Of a stretch of DNA of 64,000 bases, positions 33,587 through 42,848 are shown piece after piece. The translations under genes were made by a program, and so were the position numbers. The notes beneath the pieces are model-generated. The model worked only from the letters and a program-made list of their open reading frames with translations. It had not been told where the DNA came from and ran no database searches. The number at the start of each line of letters is the position of its first letter. Positions within the stretch are counted from its first letter, which is position 1. Source of the stretch: Bhargavaea ullalensis (GTDB lineage Bacteria; Bacillota; Bacilli; Bacillales_A; Planococcaceae); assembly GCF_040545425.1 (NCBI RefSeq), contig NZ_JBEPLW010000001.1, one strand, 5' to 3'.

Positions 33587-34387
33587 TTATTTAGCGCGGA
33601 CCTGATACAACCGCATCGACTGCAGGCTGCCTTTGGACTCGAGGCGGCCTTCTTCGATCAGCGAGCGGATCCGGTACTCGACCCATAAATCCGAAAGCGG
33701 CTGGTCGGCATATCCGATCACCTCGCCGATGAGCCGTGCGGCCGGAAGGAACCCGTTGGGCCGGAGGTTCTCGGCATGCTCCAGGATCCGCGCGTCATCC
33801 CTCGTCAGCGGCTCATCGGTGATGCGGCCGTCTCTCCACGAACGCACGAGGCTTTGGTTGCCCAGCAGCCGTTCGCCTTCTTCCCGCAACCTCGCCGACT
33901 CATCTTCAGGCAAAGAAGTGCGGTGCGCGGCGTAAAACGAGATGAGCTGTTCCGGACTGCATTCGCCCGAGTGGAGAATCTCAATCCGGTACTTGCGTCC
34001 TTCGTTGAATGCCTCCATCGCGGTTGCCGTGTTGACGGTTCCGGCAGGCAGGGGCTTGTCCTTCAATAGGTGGAGGACGAGCCGCAGCCCGATCTGCTCG
34101 GCGGCATTTTCGCACGTCCAGATGGTGACGGGAGTTCCCGGAGGAATCGCTTCGAGCCGGCGAAGGGCTTCACGGAAGGCGGGTTCGTCATCTGTCAGGT
34201 CGCCGAAGATCGATCTGAACGTCTCGCGCACCCACCGGAAATGCCGCGTGATGCCGTCATCCTGATCGATGTGCGCGATCGGTCCGATCGAGAGGTCGGC
34301 GGGAAATCCGATCACCCGGTCCTCCGTTTTGCGGAGGGCGTATTTGAGTGCGCCCGTGACGGACGCGCCGAAGCAAATGTGAATCAT
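33587..34387 (-). CDS. DUF1835/DUF3658 domain protein
   Basis: 266 residues. The N-terminal part (MIHICFGASVTGALK ... FPADLSIGPI) is DUF1835, and the C-terminal part with LVRSWRDGRITDEPLTRDD is DUF3658, a pairing common in Bacillales. Cytosolic, function unknown. It ends just before a hairpin shared with the carboxypeptidase gene and lies 19 bp downstream of the EamA transporter gene in the same direction, so the two are likely co-transcribed. Confidence 0.88.
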   Translation of the reverse strand: MIHICFGASVTGALKYALRKTEDRVIGFPADLSIGPIAHIDQDDGITRHFRWVRETFRSIFGDLTDDEPAFREALRRLEAIPPGTPVTIWTCENAAEQIGLRLVLHLLKDKPLPAGTVNTATAMEAFNEGRKYRIEILHSGECSPEQLISFYAAHRTSLPEDESARLREEGERLLGNQSLVRSWRDGRITDEPLTRDDARILEHAENLRPNGFLPAARLIGEVIGYADQPLSDLWVEYRIRSLIEEGRLESKGSLQSMRLYQVRAK

Positions 34388-34406
34388 GAAATCAGTCCCT
34401 TTCCAA

Positions 34407-35288
34407 TCAGTGTTCCGGACGGATCCGCGGTTTTAATTTCAGTGAAGGTTTCAGTTCGGCGATCAGGATGGCCGCGAGGATCAGCACGGCGCCGAGCACC
34501 ATGCGGCCGGTGAGCACTTCGTGAAGGAACAGCACCGACATCGCCGTGCCGAAAAACGACTCCAGCGACAGGATGACCGCGGCCTTCGTCGGCGTCGTGT
34601 AGCGGAACGCGATGTTCTGGCACACGTATGCAATCGTCGTGGAAAACACGGCAAGGTAGACAATCGGCCAAATGGCGGCGCCGGTTAACGTTGCCGGCAC
34701 TTCGCCGAGCACGAGGACCGCCCCGACACTGAGCACAGACGCCGTCGCAAACTGCACGATCGTCAGCGACAAGGCATCTTCCTTCTTGACGAACAGGTTC
34801 GTGTAGAAAATATCGAACGCGAATCCGACTGCACAGAGCAGCGTCAGGAAATCGCCGAGATTGACCGTCATCGAGCCCTGGAGCGACATGAAGCCGATCC
34901 CGGCAAGCGCCAGCACGGAGCCGAGCGTCTCATGCCGGTCGATCCGCCGCTTGAACACAAGGTACGCAATCACCGGCACAATGACCACGTTCACCGCCGT
35001 GATGAAGGCGTTCTTGGAAGGCGTTGTATATTCCAGCCCGACCGTCTGGAGGGCGAAGGCGACAAATAAGATCGATCCGAGCACTGCGCCTTTCCAAAGC
35101 ACGGAGCGTGTGAGCGTCCGCAGCTTGCGGTGAAACAGCACACATAAGATGAGCGTCGCCAGCACAAACCGGCCCGCCATCACCTGATACGCCGTCAAAT
35201 GCTCCAGCGCAATCGCCGTCACCACAAATCCGCTGCCCCACACCACCGCCGTGATCAGCAGCAGCACGTCTCCCAAATAATGCTTCAT
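34407..35288 (-). CDS. EamA/DMT-family transporter
   Basis: 293 residues with ten predicted membrane helices in two EamA repeats. The first opens with LLITAVVWGSGFVVTAIAL and the second with DIFYTNLFVKKEDALSL. Substrates are small metabolites, often exported. ATG 35288 has AGAGGGGG 7 bp upstream; the frame's earlier start at 35312 is less likely. Array H lies just upstream. Confidence 0.88.
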   Translation of the reverse strand: MKHYLGDVLLLITAVVWGSGFVVTAIALEHLTAYQVMAGRFVLATLILCVLFHRKLRTLTRSVLWKGAVLGSILFVAFALQTVGLEYTTPSKNAFITAVNVVIVPVIAYLVFKRRIDRHETLGSVLALAGIGFMSLQGSMTVNLGDFLTLLCAVGFAFDIFYTNLFVKKEDALSLTIVQFATASVLSVGAVLVLGEVPATLTGAAIWPIVYLAVFSTTIAYVCQNIAFRYTTPTKAAVILSLESFFGTAMSVLFLHEVLTGRMVLGAVLILAAILIAELKPSLKLKPRIRPEH

Positions 35289-35398
35289 CGCCAAACCCCC
35301 TCTGGAACTCATTCTTCTAATATAGCACGGTGGAAGGGGAAGGGGGGCGGGAATCTGGGGGGCGGAGGGAAAAGGGGGAGGGATCGGGGGTGGGGAAT

Positions 35399-35562
35399 GG
35401 GTCCGGAATCAGCGGGGCTTGGGAAGCGGATCCGAAAATGGGGCAAGCGGGTTCGGAATGGGGCGGGGCGGGTCCAGAATCCAGTGACGCCAGGAAAGCG
35501 GCCGCGAAAAGCCCCGAAGCGGCCGCGAACTCCTCCCGGGCAGCCGCGAAACTTTCCGTCGC
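35399..35562. repeat. Intergenic 21-bp-period array H (GGGTCCGGAA / GGCCGCGAA cores)
   Basis: Units start at 35399, 35428, 35449, 35470, 35500, 35521 and 35542. Steps are 29, 21, 21, 30, 21, 21. The first block has GGRTYCGRAA-like cores, the second GGCCGCGAA. A G-rich degenerate stretch precedes it (35335-35398). More diverged than the other arrays. It lies between the EamA and Crp/Fnr genes. Confidence 0.7.
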
Positions 35563-35600
35563 CGCAATTCCACCACGCCCGCCTGCACCTGCTGTCCATT

Positions 35601-35742
35601 TGTGGATAACAACCCACCCGCCGCCGGTCCAAATCCCTCACTCATCCCCAATTTCCACACCCATCCACACAATGACCCCGGAAATCCGGGGATAACCCGC
35701 TTATCCACAGGTCGCCGCCGATGCCGCATAAAGTTATGCACA
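35601..35742. promoter_or_regulatory. DnaA-box cluster
   Basis: Three sites match the DnaA consensus TTATNCACA exactly: TGTGGATAA (35601-35609, minus strand), TTATCCACA (35701-35709) and TTATGCACA (35734-35742). Between them are degenerate boxes TTTCCACAC and CATCCACAC near 35652-35671. No replication gene is near, so this is not an obvious origin; it resembles DnaA-binding clusters outside oriC. Confidence 0.55.
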
Positions 35743-35775
35743 AAAAAAAGCGGCTCCCCGCCACCGGGTTCCGCT
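35743..35775 (-). terminator. Terminator of the Crp/Fnr gene
   Basis: On the minus strand AAGCGGAACCC pairs with GGGGAGCCGCTT, followed by T8. It lies 30 bp after the regulator's stop and abuts the last DnaA box. Confidence 0.85.
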
Positions 35776-35805
35776 TAAGAATTTGAACTCCACTTTCTGC
35801 TTGAT

Positions 35806-36522
35806 TCAGTGCAATAACAGGGCGTCCATATCCAAAATCTCGATTTCCTTCTGGCCGAGCTGGCGGATCCAGCCTGCATCCTCGAAATCGGCAAACTTCC
35901 GGCTGATCGTTTCCGGGGTGGTGCCAAGGTGGGAGGCGAGATCCTTCCGGGTCATCGGCAGACGGATTGGATTGGCGGCGGCTGTGTCGGCGAGTTCTGC
36001 AAGATACATCGCGACGCGGGTGTCGACGGGTTCTGTCGCAAAGCTTGCGGCCTGCTTTTCCGACTCATCCAGCCGCCGGGCGAACTCATTCATGAGCCGC
36101 AGCGAAATGGACGGGTACTTCAGGAGGAACCGCTGGAGATCGTCGCGGCCGAGCGAACAGATTTCCGTTTTCTCCAGTGCCTCCGCGTATGAATCATGCA
36201 CCGTCGTCTGGAACACCGCCAGTTCACCGATGAAATCACCGGGTCCGAGGATGCGCACAAGCTGCTCCTTGCCGTTCTCCGACAGCCGGTAAATCTTCAC
36301 GCGCCCCTGGTGGACAATGTACAGTCGATCCGACCGCTCGCCCGCTGAATAAATCGTCTCGCCGCGCGTGTATTTCAGCGGAACCGTCGAGCCGACAATC
36401 TCCCGCAGTTCATCGTCCCCGAGATGGTTGAAAATCGGTACGATCGAGATGCACATCTGATGCACATTTTCCGCCGTACCATGTGCGTATCCCGCCCCTT
36501 CGTGCAGCGGCTCATTCGCCAT
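35806..36522 (-). CDS. Crp/Fnr family transcriptional regulator
   Basis: 238 residues. An N-terminal cyclic-nucleotide-binding-like domain (RGETIYSAGERSDRLYIVHQGRVKIYR, GDFIGELAVF) is joined to a C-terminal winged helix with the recognition region MTRKDLASHLGTTPETISRKF. No four-cysteine cluster is present, so it is not an E. coli-type oxygen sensor; the effector is unknown. ATG 36522 follows AAAGGAG. It lies downstream of, and in line with, the P-type ATPase genes, so a regulatory link to metal or redox stress is possible but unproven. Confidence 0.9.
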   Translation of the reverse strand: MANEPLHEGAGYAHGTAENVHQMCISIVPIFNHLGDDELREIVGSTVPLKYTRGETIYSAGERSDRLYIVHQGRVKIYRLSENGKEQLVRILGPGDFIGELAVFQTTVHDSYAEALEKTEICSLGRDDLQRFLLKYPSISLRLMNEFARRLDESEKQAASFATEPVDTRVAMYLAELADTAAANPIRLPMTRKDLASHLGTTPETISRKFADFEDAGWIRQLGQKEIEILDMDALLLH

Positions 36523-36549
36523 AATCCCCACTCCTTTCGGTTAATCAAA

Positions 36550-36606
36550 TAAGAAAACCGGCCGGCGGGACGGGCATTCCGCCCCTGATTCTCCGCCCGC
36601 GGACCG
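36550..36606 (-). terminator. Probable terminator of the P-type ATPase gene
   Basis: On the minus strand ACCGG and GCGGGCGG pair with CCCGCC and CCGGT (imperfect, large loop), followed by TTTTCTTATT. Confidence 0.5.
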
Positions 36607-36650
36607 GTCCTCTCCAACTCTCCTCACTCATCCTCTACCCGCACCAGCCT

Positions 36651-38558
<1,908 letters not shown>

Positions 38559-38587
38559 GGAAATCCATCCTTTCTGGTGGGGAGGGG

Positions 38588-38809
38588 TCAGGACACCTTC
38601 TTCGACAATACCGGGTAGCCGAGCTTTGTCACGATCTGCGCCAGCGCCTCCGCAGAAACCGCAGACTCATCGAATGTCGTTTTCACTTTTCCGGAGTTGA
38701 ACAACACCTTCGCATTTTCCACGCCCGCTGTCTTGTTCAGCGCCCCTTCGATCTTTTTGATGCAGCTCGGGCAAGTGAGCGCCTCCATCTGAAATACGGC
38801 TTTCTTCAT
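38588..38809 (-). CDS. Small HMA-domain metallochaperone-like protein
   Basis: 73 residues, one HMA domain with the metal motif LTCPSC in place of the MxCxxC of CopZ. It probably delivers a metal to, or regulates, the P1B ATPase encoded next, which lacks its own HMA domain. ATG 38809 follows GAGGAGG; the longer frame to 38845 is unsupported. First gene of the two-gene operon. Confidence 0.88.
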   Translation of the reverse strand: MKKAVFQMEALTCPSCIKKIEGALNKTAGVENAKVLFNSGKVKTTFDESAVSAEALAQIVTKLGYPVLSKKVS

Positions 38810-38883
38810 CTGAATTTCCTCCTCATCGGTTCCTTCTGACTTCATTATCGGCCATCCGCTCGGAAGCTTCCTTGACGCCGGTC

Positions 38884-38985
38884 AATAAACTGTACGTTTC
38901 CGCGGATACAATCAACGTTCACGCCGATACAATCAACGTTTCCGCGAATACAATCAACGTTCACGCCAATACAATCAACGTTCCG
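38884..38985. repeat. Intergenic 21-bp-period array E (GATACAATCAACGTT core)
   Basis: Units start at 38905, 38926, 38947 and 38968, 21 bp apart, with a degenerate one at 38884. The core GATACAATCAACGTT resembles the A-family core. Spacer bases alternate CACGCC and TCCGCG. It lies between the cupin and HMA genes, both leftward. Confidence 0.88.
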
Positions 38986-39021
38986 CCACGTTGACGGCTT
39001 GTCCGTCCCGCACATAAATCA

Positions 39022-39056
39022 AAACCGGGATCCGTCATGAAGGAGGATCCCGGTTT
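39022..39056 (-). terminator. Terminator of the cupin gene
   Basis: AAACCGGGATCC (39022-39033) pairs perfectly with GGATCCCGGTTT (39045-39056); on the minus strand TTTTG follows. Confidence 0.9.
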
Positions 39057-39064
39057 CGCCATTA

Positions 39065-39736
39065 TTAATGACCTTCCGCTTCCTCCGCTTCCGATTTCGT
39101 CCGGTGCACGGTGCCGAATGGGTGGTTCGGCGGTGCGTAGATCGAGTAGAGGCGGATCGGTTCACGGCCGGTGTTCGTAAGGTTGTGCCAGGTGCCGGCC
39201 GGGACAAAGATCGCGTCGTCGTCGGAGACGGGCATCCGGTAGTCAAGCCGGTCGGGGGAGCTGCCCATCTGCACGAGCCCCTCCCCGTCTTCGAGGCGGA
39301 GGAACTGGTCGGTGTTCGGATGGACCTCGAGTCCGATGTCTTCCCCGGGTGGGATGCTCATGAGGGTGACCTGCAGATGGCTGCCGGTCCAGAGGGCAGT
39401 CCGGAACAAATCGTTCTGCTCCGCCGCGTTTTCGATATTGACGACGAACGGCCGGCCGCCGTAGTCGGTTACCGGCGGGGGAGCGGGGGCCGCGGCCGGC
39501 AAATAATCCGGCTGTGAAGGCCGGCCGTGGAAGTCTTCGGCCGGCGGGTGCCAAGGGTAAATGCCGGGGAATATCGGCTGCATCCCGCCTCCCGTCTGCA
39601 TCGGATGCCCCATGTGCCCCGGCATCGCGGCGTTGTAACCCCCCGGTCCCCCGTAAACCCCGGTCACCCCCGGGTAAGGATGGATGGGCATGGGCATGCA
39701 GCACATGCACGGCGGCGGACAAGTACAATGGAACAA
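39065..39736 (-). CDS. Cupin-domain protein with Cys/Pro/Gly/Met-rich N-terminus
   Basis: 223 residues. The C-terminal half is a cupin: motif 1 in EVHPNTDQFLRLEDGEG, motif 2 in VPAGTWHNLTN. The N-terminal 95 residues are low-complexity and begin with a cluster of cysteines and prolines (CTCPPPCMCC) followed by Gly/Met/Pro-rich sequence, which recalls spore-coat or metal-binding proteins. The start is uncertain: TTG 39736 has GGGAGG upstream, while the frame is open to TTG 39760. The ligand is unknown. Confidence 0.75.
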   Translation of the reverse strand: MFHCTCPPPCMCCMPMPIHPYPGVTGVYGGPGGYNAAMPGHMGHPMQTGGGMQPIFPGIYPWHPPAEDFHGRPSQPDYLPAAAPAPPPVTDYGGRPFVVNIENAAEQNDLFRTALWTGSHLQVTLMSIPPGEDIGLEVHPNTDQFLRLEDGEGLVQMGSSPDRLDYRMPVSDDDAIFVPAGTWHNLTNTGREPIRLYSIYAPPNHPFGTVHRTKSEAEEAEGH

Positions 39737-39880
39737 CTCGGTTTTCGCCTCCCGTTTCAATGTGTTCCGGCTATCCTATGCATCCGGAGGCCGGCCGGTA
39801 CCTCGCCCGATTCGCCGGGGTGCGCGTTTTTTCCCGGAGACGGGGAATAGAACGGGTAACAACCGGGAGGAGGAGAAGCG

Positions 39881-40933
39881 ATGGACCAGGAGCGGAGGCA
39901 TTTCACGGAAATGAAGCGGCGCGTCTATCTGCTCGTCCTGCCGGCGCTGGCACTGGCACTCGGCATGAACACCGTGCTGCAGGCGGAACTGCCGCTGAAT
40001 CTGTACACGAACCTCGCCGTTCTCGCCGGTGTGATCATCTGCTGGTTCCTCCTCCTGACCCGCTTCCCGTTCCTCATCCTGGAGTGGCTCCTGCTTACGC
40101 TTGCGGGCCTGTATCTGCTGTCGATGCTGCTCCAGGCGCTGTACATCGGCATGTTGGAAAAAGGAGAAAACAGCCTCGGCGACTTCATCATCTGGATGCC
40201 GCTCATCACGATCGCCGCCTTCCTCGTCCTCGATAAAAAACAGGCGGCCGTGGCGAACGGCGTCCTGCTGATGTTCCTCGTCGCGCCCGTCATCCCGGTA
40301 TTCGGGAAACTGGGGTCCGACCAGATCGATTCGGTCCTCCTGCTGTACATCGCGCTTGCCGTCTACACATTCGTCTTTTACTTTCTCAATTCGCTTTATC
40401 AAAGAAGTGCCGAGCAACGGGCGCTCGCGCGATTTGCGTACCTCGACGCGCTGACGGGGATCGCCAACCGCCTCCAGATCGACCGGTGGCTGGCTGAGGG
40501 CATCGCGGCGGGAGAGCGGGACGGCCGGCTGTTCTCGGCCATCTTCTTCGATCTCGATTATTTCAAATGCATCAACGACGCGCTCGGCCACAAGGCGGGG
40601 GACGAGGTGCTGAAGCAGCTGGCCGCCGTCGTGGAAGCGGAGCTCGGGGAAGGGGACCGGTTCGGCCGCTGGGGCGGGGAGGAGTTCATCGTCTTGACCG
40701 AAACCGGTGAACATGAGGCGTTTGCGCTCGCGGAGCGACTGAGGACTGCAATCGAAGCGCATGATTTCGGTGAAGCCGGTCCCCTCACGGCCAGTTTCGG
40801 AATTGCCGTCAATGCGCCGGGCGACACGCCGGAATCTGTCCAGGCGCGTGCGGATGAACGGATGTACGCGTCCAAGGAAGCGGGCCGAAACCGTGTCACC
40901 GGCCGGACAATGGAGACGGCGCCGGAAGAATAA
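39881..40933 (+). CDS. Diguanylate cyclase with membrane N-terminus
   Basis: 350 residues. About six membrane helices (residues 15-165) precede a GGDEF domain that makes cyclic di-GMP. The active site reads GRWGGEEFIV, and the domain opens with YLDALTGIANR and FDLDYFKCINDALGHKAGDEVL. The inhibitory I-site RxxD five residues before GGEEF is absent, so product inhibition is not expected. ATG 39881 follows GGGAGGAGG. No effector gene is adjacent. Confidence 0.92.
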   Translation: MDQERRHFTEMKRRVYLLVLPALALALGMNTVLQAELPLNLYTNLAVLAGVIICWFLLLTRFPFLILEWLLLTLAGLYLLSMLLQALYIGMLEKGENSLGDFIIWMPLITIAAFLVLDKKQAAVANGVLLMFLVAPVIPVFGKLGSDQIDSVLLLYIALAVYTFVFYFLNSLYQRSAEQRALARFAYLDALTGIANRLQIDRWLAEGIAAGERDGRLFSAIFFDLDYFKCINDALGHKAGDEVLKQLAAVVEAELGEGDRFGRWGGEEFIVLTETGEHEAFALAERLRTAIEAHDFGEAGPLTASFGIAVNAPGDTPESVQARADERMYASKEAGRNRVTGRTMETAPEE

Positions 40934-40985
40934 ATACGAAAAATACGTAGAATATATTTCGTAATGTTCGTCTTTCGGTTATAAT
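40934..40985 (+). promoter_or_regulatory. PurR-box pair and -10 upstream of purC
   Basis: ATACGAAAAATAC (40934-40946) and GTAATGTTCGTCT (40961-40973) are inverted copies agreeing at 10 of 13 positions and carrying the CGAA/TTCG cores of Bacillus PurBoxes. A consensus TATAAT follows at 40980-40985. The boxes would cover the -35 region. Confidence 0.55.
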
Positions 40986-41017
40986 CAAAGTGAATTGAGC
41001 CGAAAGAGGTGGAAAGC

Positions 41018-41704
41018 TTGGAGCTTTTGTATAAAGGGAAGACGAAGGATGTCTATGAATTGGAAGACGGAAACCTGCAGCTGAAGTTCAAGGATGACGT
41101 GACCGGTGAAGACGGCGTGTTCGACCCGGGCGCCAACACGGTCGGCCTGACGATCGAAGGTGCCGGCAAAGCCGGACTCCGCATGACCCGGTACTTTTTC
41201 GGAAAACTGGCCGACGCCGGCGTGCCGACCCACTTCGTGGAAGCGGACATCGACGGCGCGACGATGACGGTCCGGAAAGCCGAAGTCTTCGGCAAGGGGC
41301 TCGAAGTGATCTGCCGTTTCCGCGCGGTCGGCAGCTTTCTCCGCCGCTACGGCGCCTATGCGGAAGACGGCCAGCCGCTTGACGCGTTTGTGGAAGTGAC
41401 GCTCAAGGACGACAACCGCAACGACCCGCCGATCAGCCGGGACGCCCTTATCCAGCTCGGCATCCTCGAAGCGCAGGAATACGATACACTTGAACAGCTG
41501 ACGAAGGAAATCTCCCATATTGTGAAAGACGACCTCGACCGCCGCGGCCTCGACCTGTACGACATCAAACTTGAATTCGGCCGCGACAGCCGCACCGGTG
41601 AGATCCTCCTCATCGATGAAATCTCCGGCGGCAACATGCGCGTCTACCAAGAAGGCGAATACATCGCCCCTCTCGACCTCGAACAGCGCCTGTTCGTGAA
41701 ATGA
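41018..41704 (+). CDS. purC: Phosphoribosylaminoimidazole-succinocarboxamide synthase
   Basis: 228 residues. SAICAR synthetase joins aspartate to CAIR in purine synthesis. The N-terminus LLYKGKTKDVYEL is the family start, followed by VICRFRAVGSFLRRYG and the C-terminal IDEISGGNMRVYQ. The start is TTG 41018 behind GAGGTG, the same arrangement as pucD. It stands alone, not in a pur operon, so it may be an additional or relocated copy. A PurBox-like pair upstream suggests PurR control. Confidence 0.92.
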   Translation: MELLYKGKTKDVYELEDGNLQLKFKDDVTGEDGVFDPGANTVGLTIEGAGKAGLRMTRYFFGKLADAGVPTHFVEADIDGATMTVRKAEVFGKGLEVICRFRAVGSFLRRYGAYAEDGQPLDAFVEVTLKDDNRNDPPISRDALIQLGILEAQEYDTLEQLTKEISHIVKDDLDRRGLDLYDIKLEFGRDSRTGEILLIDEISGGNMRVYQEGEYIAPLDLEQRLFVK

Positions 41705-41713
41705 ATCAAGTGA

Positions 41714-41756
41714 AAAAAAGATCCCTGCCGGCCAGATGCCGTCGGGGATCTTTTTT
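41714..41756. terminator. Bidirectional terminator after purC
   Basis: AAAAAAGATCCC pairs with GGGATCTTTTTT around an 18-19 base loop, between purC and the convergent TetR gene. Confidence 0.9.
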
Positions 41757-41794
41757 GAAGACAGTGCCGCACGGATTTGATCCGCACGGCCTGT

Positions 41795-42676
41795 TTAAAG
41801 CCCGAGCAGTCCGGCGAGACGCCCGGCGGAATCCTGGAATTCCGGGTAGGGGGAGAAGGCGGCGAGGGCGCCCTGGACAGCGGTCCGGTCAATGTCCTCG
41901 CCTGCACCGGCCTGCGCGTCGATGAAGTCGACGGTCGAGCCGAGGTAGGCGGCCGCCGATGCGGACAGGGGCAGCGTGTCCGCAAGTGTCCGCATCGCCT
42001 CGATTTCCGCCCGGATGGCCTTTGTGCGGCCATCATGGTCCGGGAACAGTTCGGAAAACAGGCCGCGGACGTTGCCGCCGTCAAGCAGGGCTGGCTGCCG
42101 GCCGGAGAGGAAGCTTTCGGCGGCCTGCTCGGTCAGGCGGAAGAGCAGGTCGGCGAGCGACCCCGGGTCCAGGTTCCCGGGGTTGGTGATGAACAGCTGC
42201 ATGTAAGAGGTCTTGACGCCTTCGACGATGGTGGCGATGTCGACGGCGAAGGGGAGGATTTCTTCTCCGTACATGTCGGCCAGGCAACTGCCGTACCAGC
42301 GCAGCACCTCGGCGTGGAGCGACCGGATGAAGGCGACGAGTTCTTCGTTGATGCTGAAAGCCTGTTCGCGGACGTACATCATGATGAAGTCGGTGTTGCG
42401 AAGAAACTGGTCAATCTGGATTTCAGTCTGCCGCCGGTAATTGCCGGCAGGGCTCAGCAGGGGGTCGTGTGCGCGGGCGAGTTCTTTTTTGAACTCTGCA
42501 GAATAGTATTTGAAAATCTCGATCAGGAGGGCATCCTTGGATTTGAAATGAAGATAAAAGGCGCCTTTTGAAATGCCGGCGAGGTCGGCGATGTCCTGGA
42601 CGGAGGTTCCGTGGAAGCCGCGCTCCGTCAAGAGGGCGGCGGCCGCCTCGATGATTTTTCGTTTTGTTTCGTTCAT
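41795..42676 (-). CDS. TetR-family regulator of the adjacent RND pump
   Basis: 293 residues, long for TetR. The N-terminal helix-turn-helix reads IIEAAAALLTERGFHGTSVQDIADLAGISKGAFYLHFKSKDALL. The long C-terminal half is helical and should bind an inducer. ATG 42676 follows AAGGAGAG; the frame is open to 42973 only because it runs antisense to the pump gene. It diverges from the RND gene across 172 bp that hold two TGACC-type palindromes, one near each start. This matches the B. subtilis YerO-YerP(SwrC) arrangement. Confidence 0.9.
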   Translation of the reverse strand: MNETKRKIIEAAAALLTERGFHGTSVQDIADLAGISKGAFYLHFKSKDALLIEIFKYYSAEFKKELARAHDPLLSPAGNYRRQTEIQIDQFLRNTDFIMMYVREQAFSINEELVAFIRSLHAEVLRWYGSCLADMYGEEILPFAVDIATIVEGVKTSYMQLFITNPGNLDPGSLADLLFRLTEQAAESFLSGRQPALLDGGNVRGLFSELFPDHDGRTKAIRAEIEAMRTLADTLPLSASAAAYLGSTVDFIDAQAGAGEDIDRTAVQGALAAFSPYPEFQDSAGRLAGLLGL

Positions 42677-42700
42677 CCGTCGATCTCTCCTTCTTGCGGT

Positions 42701-42714
42701 TGACCAGCGGGTCA
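42701..42714. promoter_or_regulatory. TetR operator, tetR side
   Basis: TGACC-AGCG-GGTCA, a perfect inverted repeat 25 bp upstream of the tetR start. Confidence 0.65.
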
Positions 42715-42811
42715 GTAGTCCAAGTATAGCAAAAGTCATCATGCCGGGTGCGATATCATAGTGTTTTAATTGCGGCGGAAGATGATTTGCATTATCCTTG
42801 TACAGTATAAC

Positions 42812-42825
42812 TGACCAGCCAGTCA
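42812..42825. promoter_or_regulatory. TetR operator, RND side
   Basis: TGACC-AGCC-AGTCA, the same site with one mismatch, next to a TATAAC -10-like element, 24 bp before the pump start. Confidence 0.65.
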
Positions 42826-42848
42826 CAAGGGAAACGGAGGAGCTTTTT

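Noticed and set aside
35399..35742. Chromosomal origin at the DnaA-box cluster
   Set aside because: No dnaA, dnaN or other replication gene is adjacent and no AT-rich unwinding region is seen.
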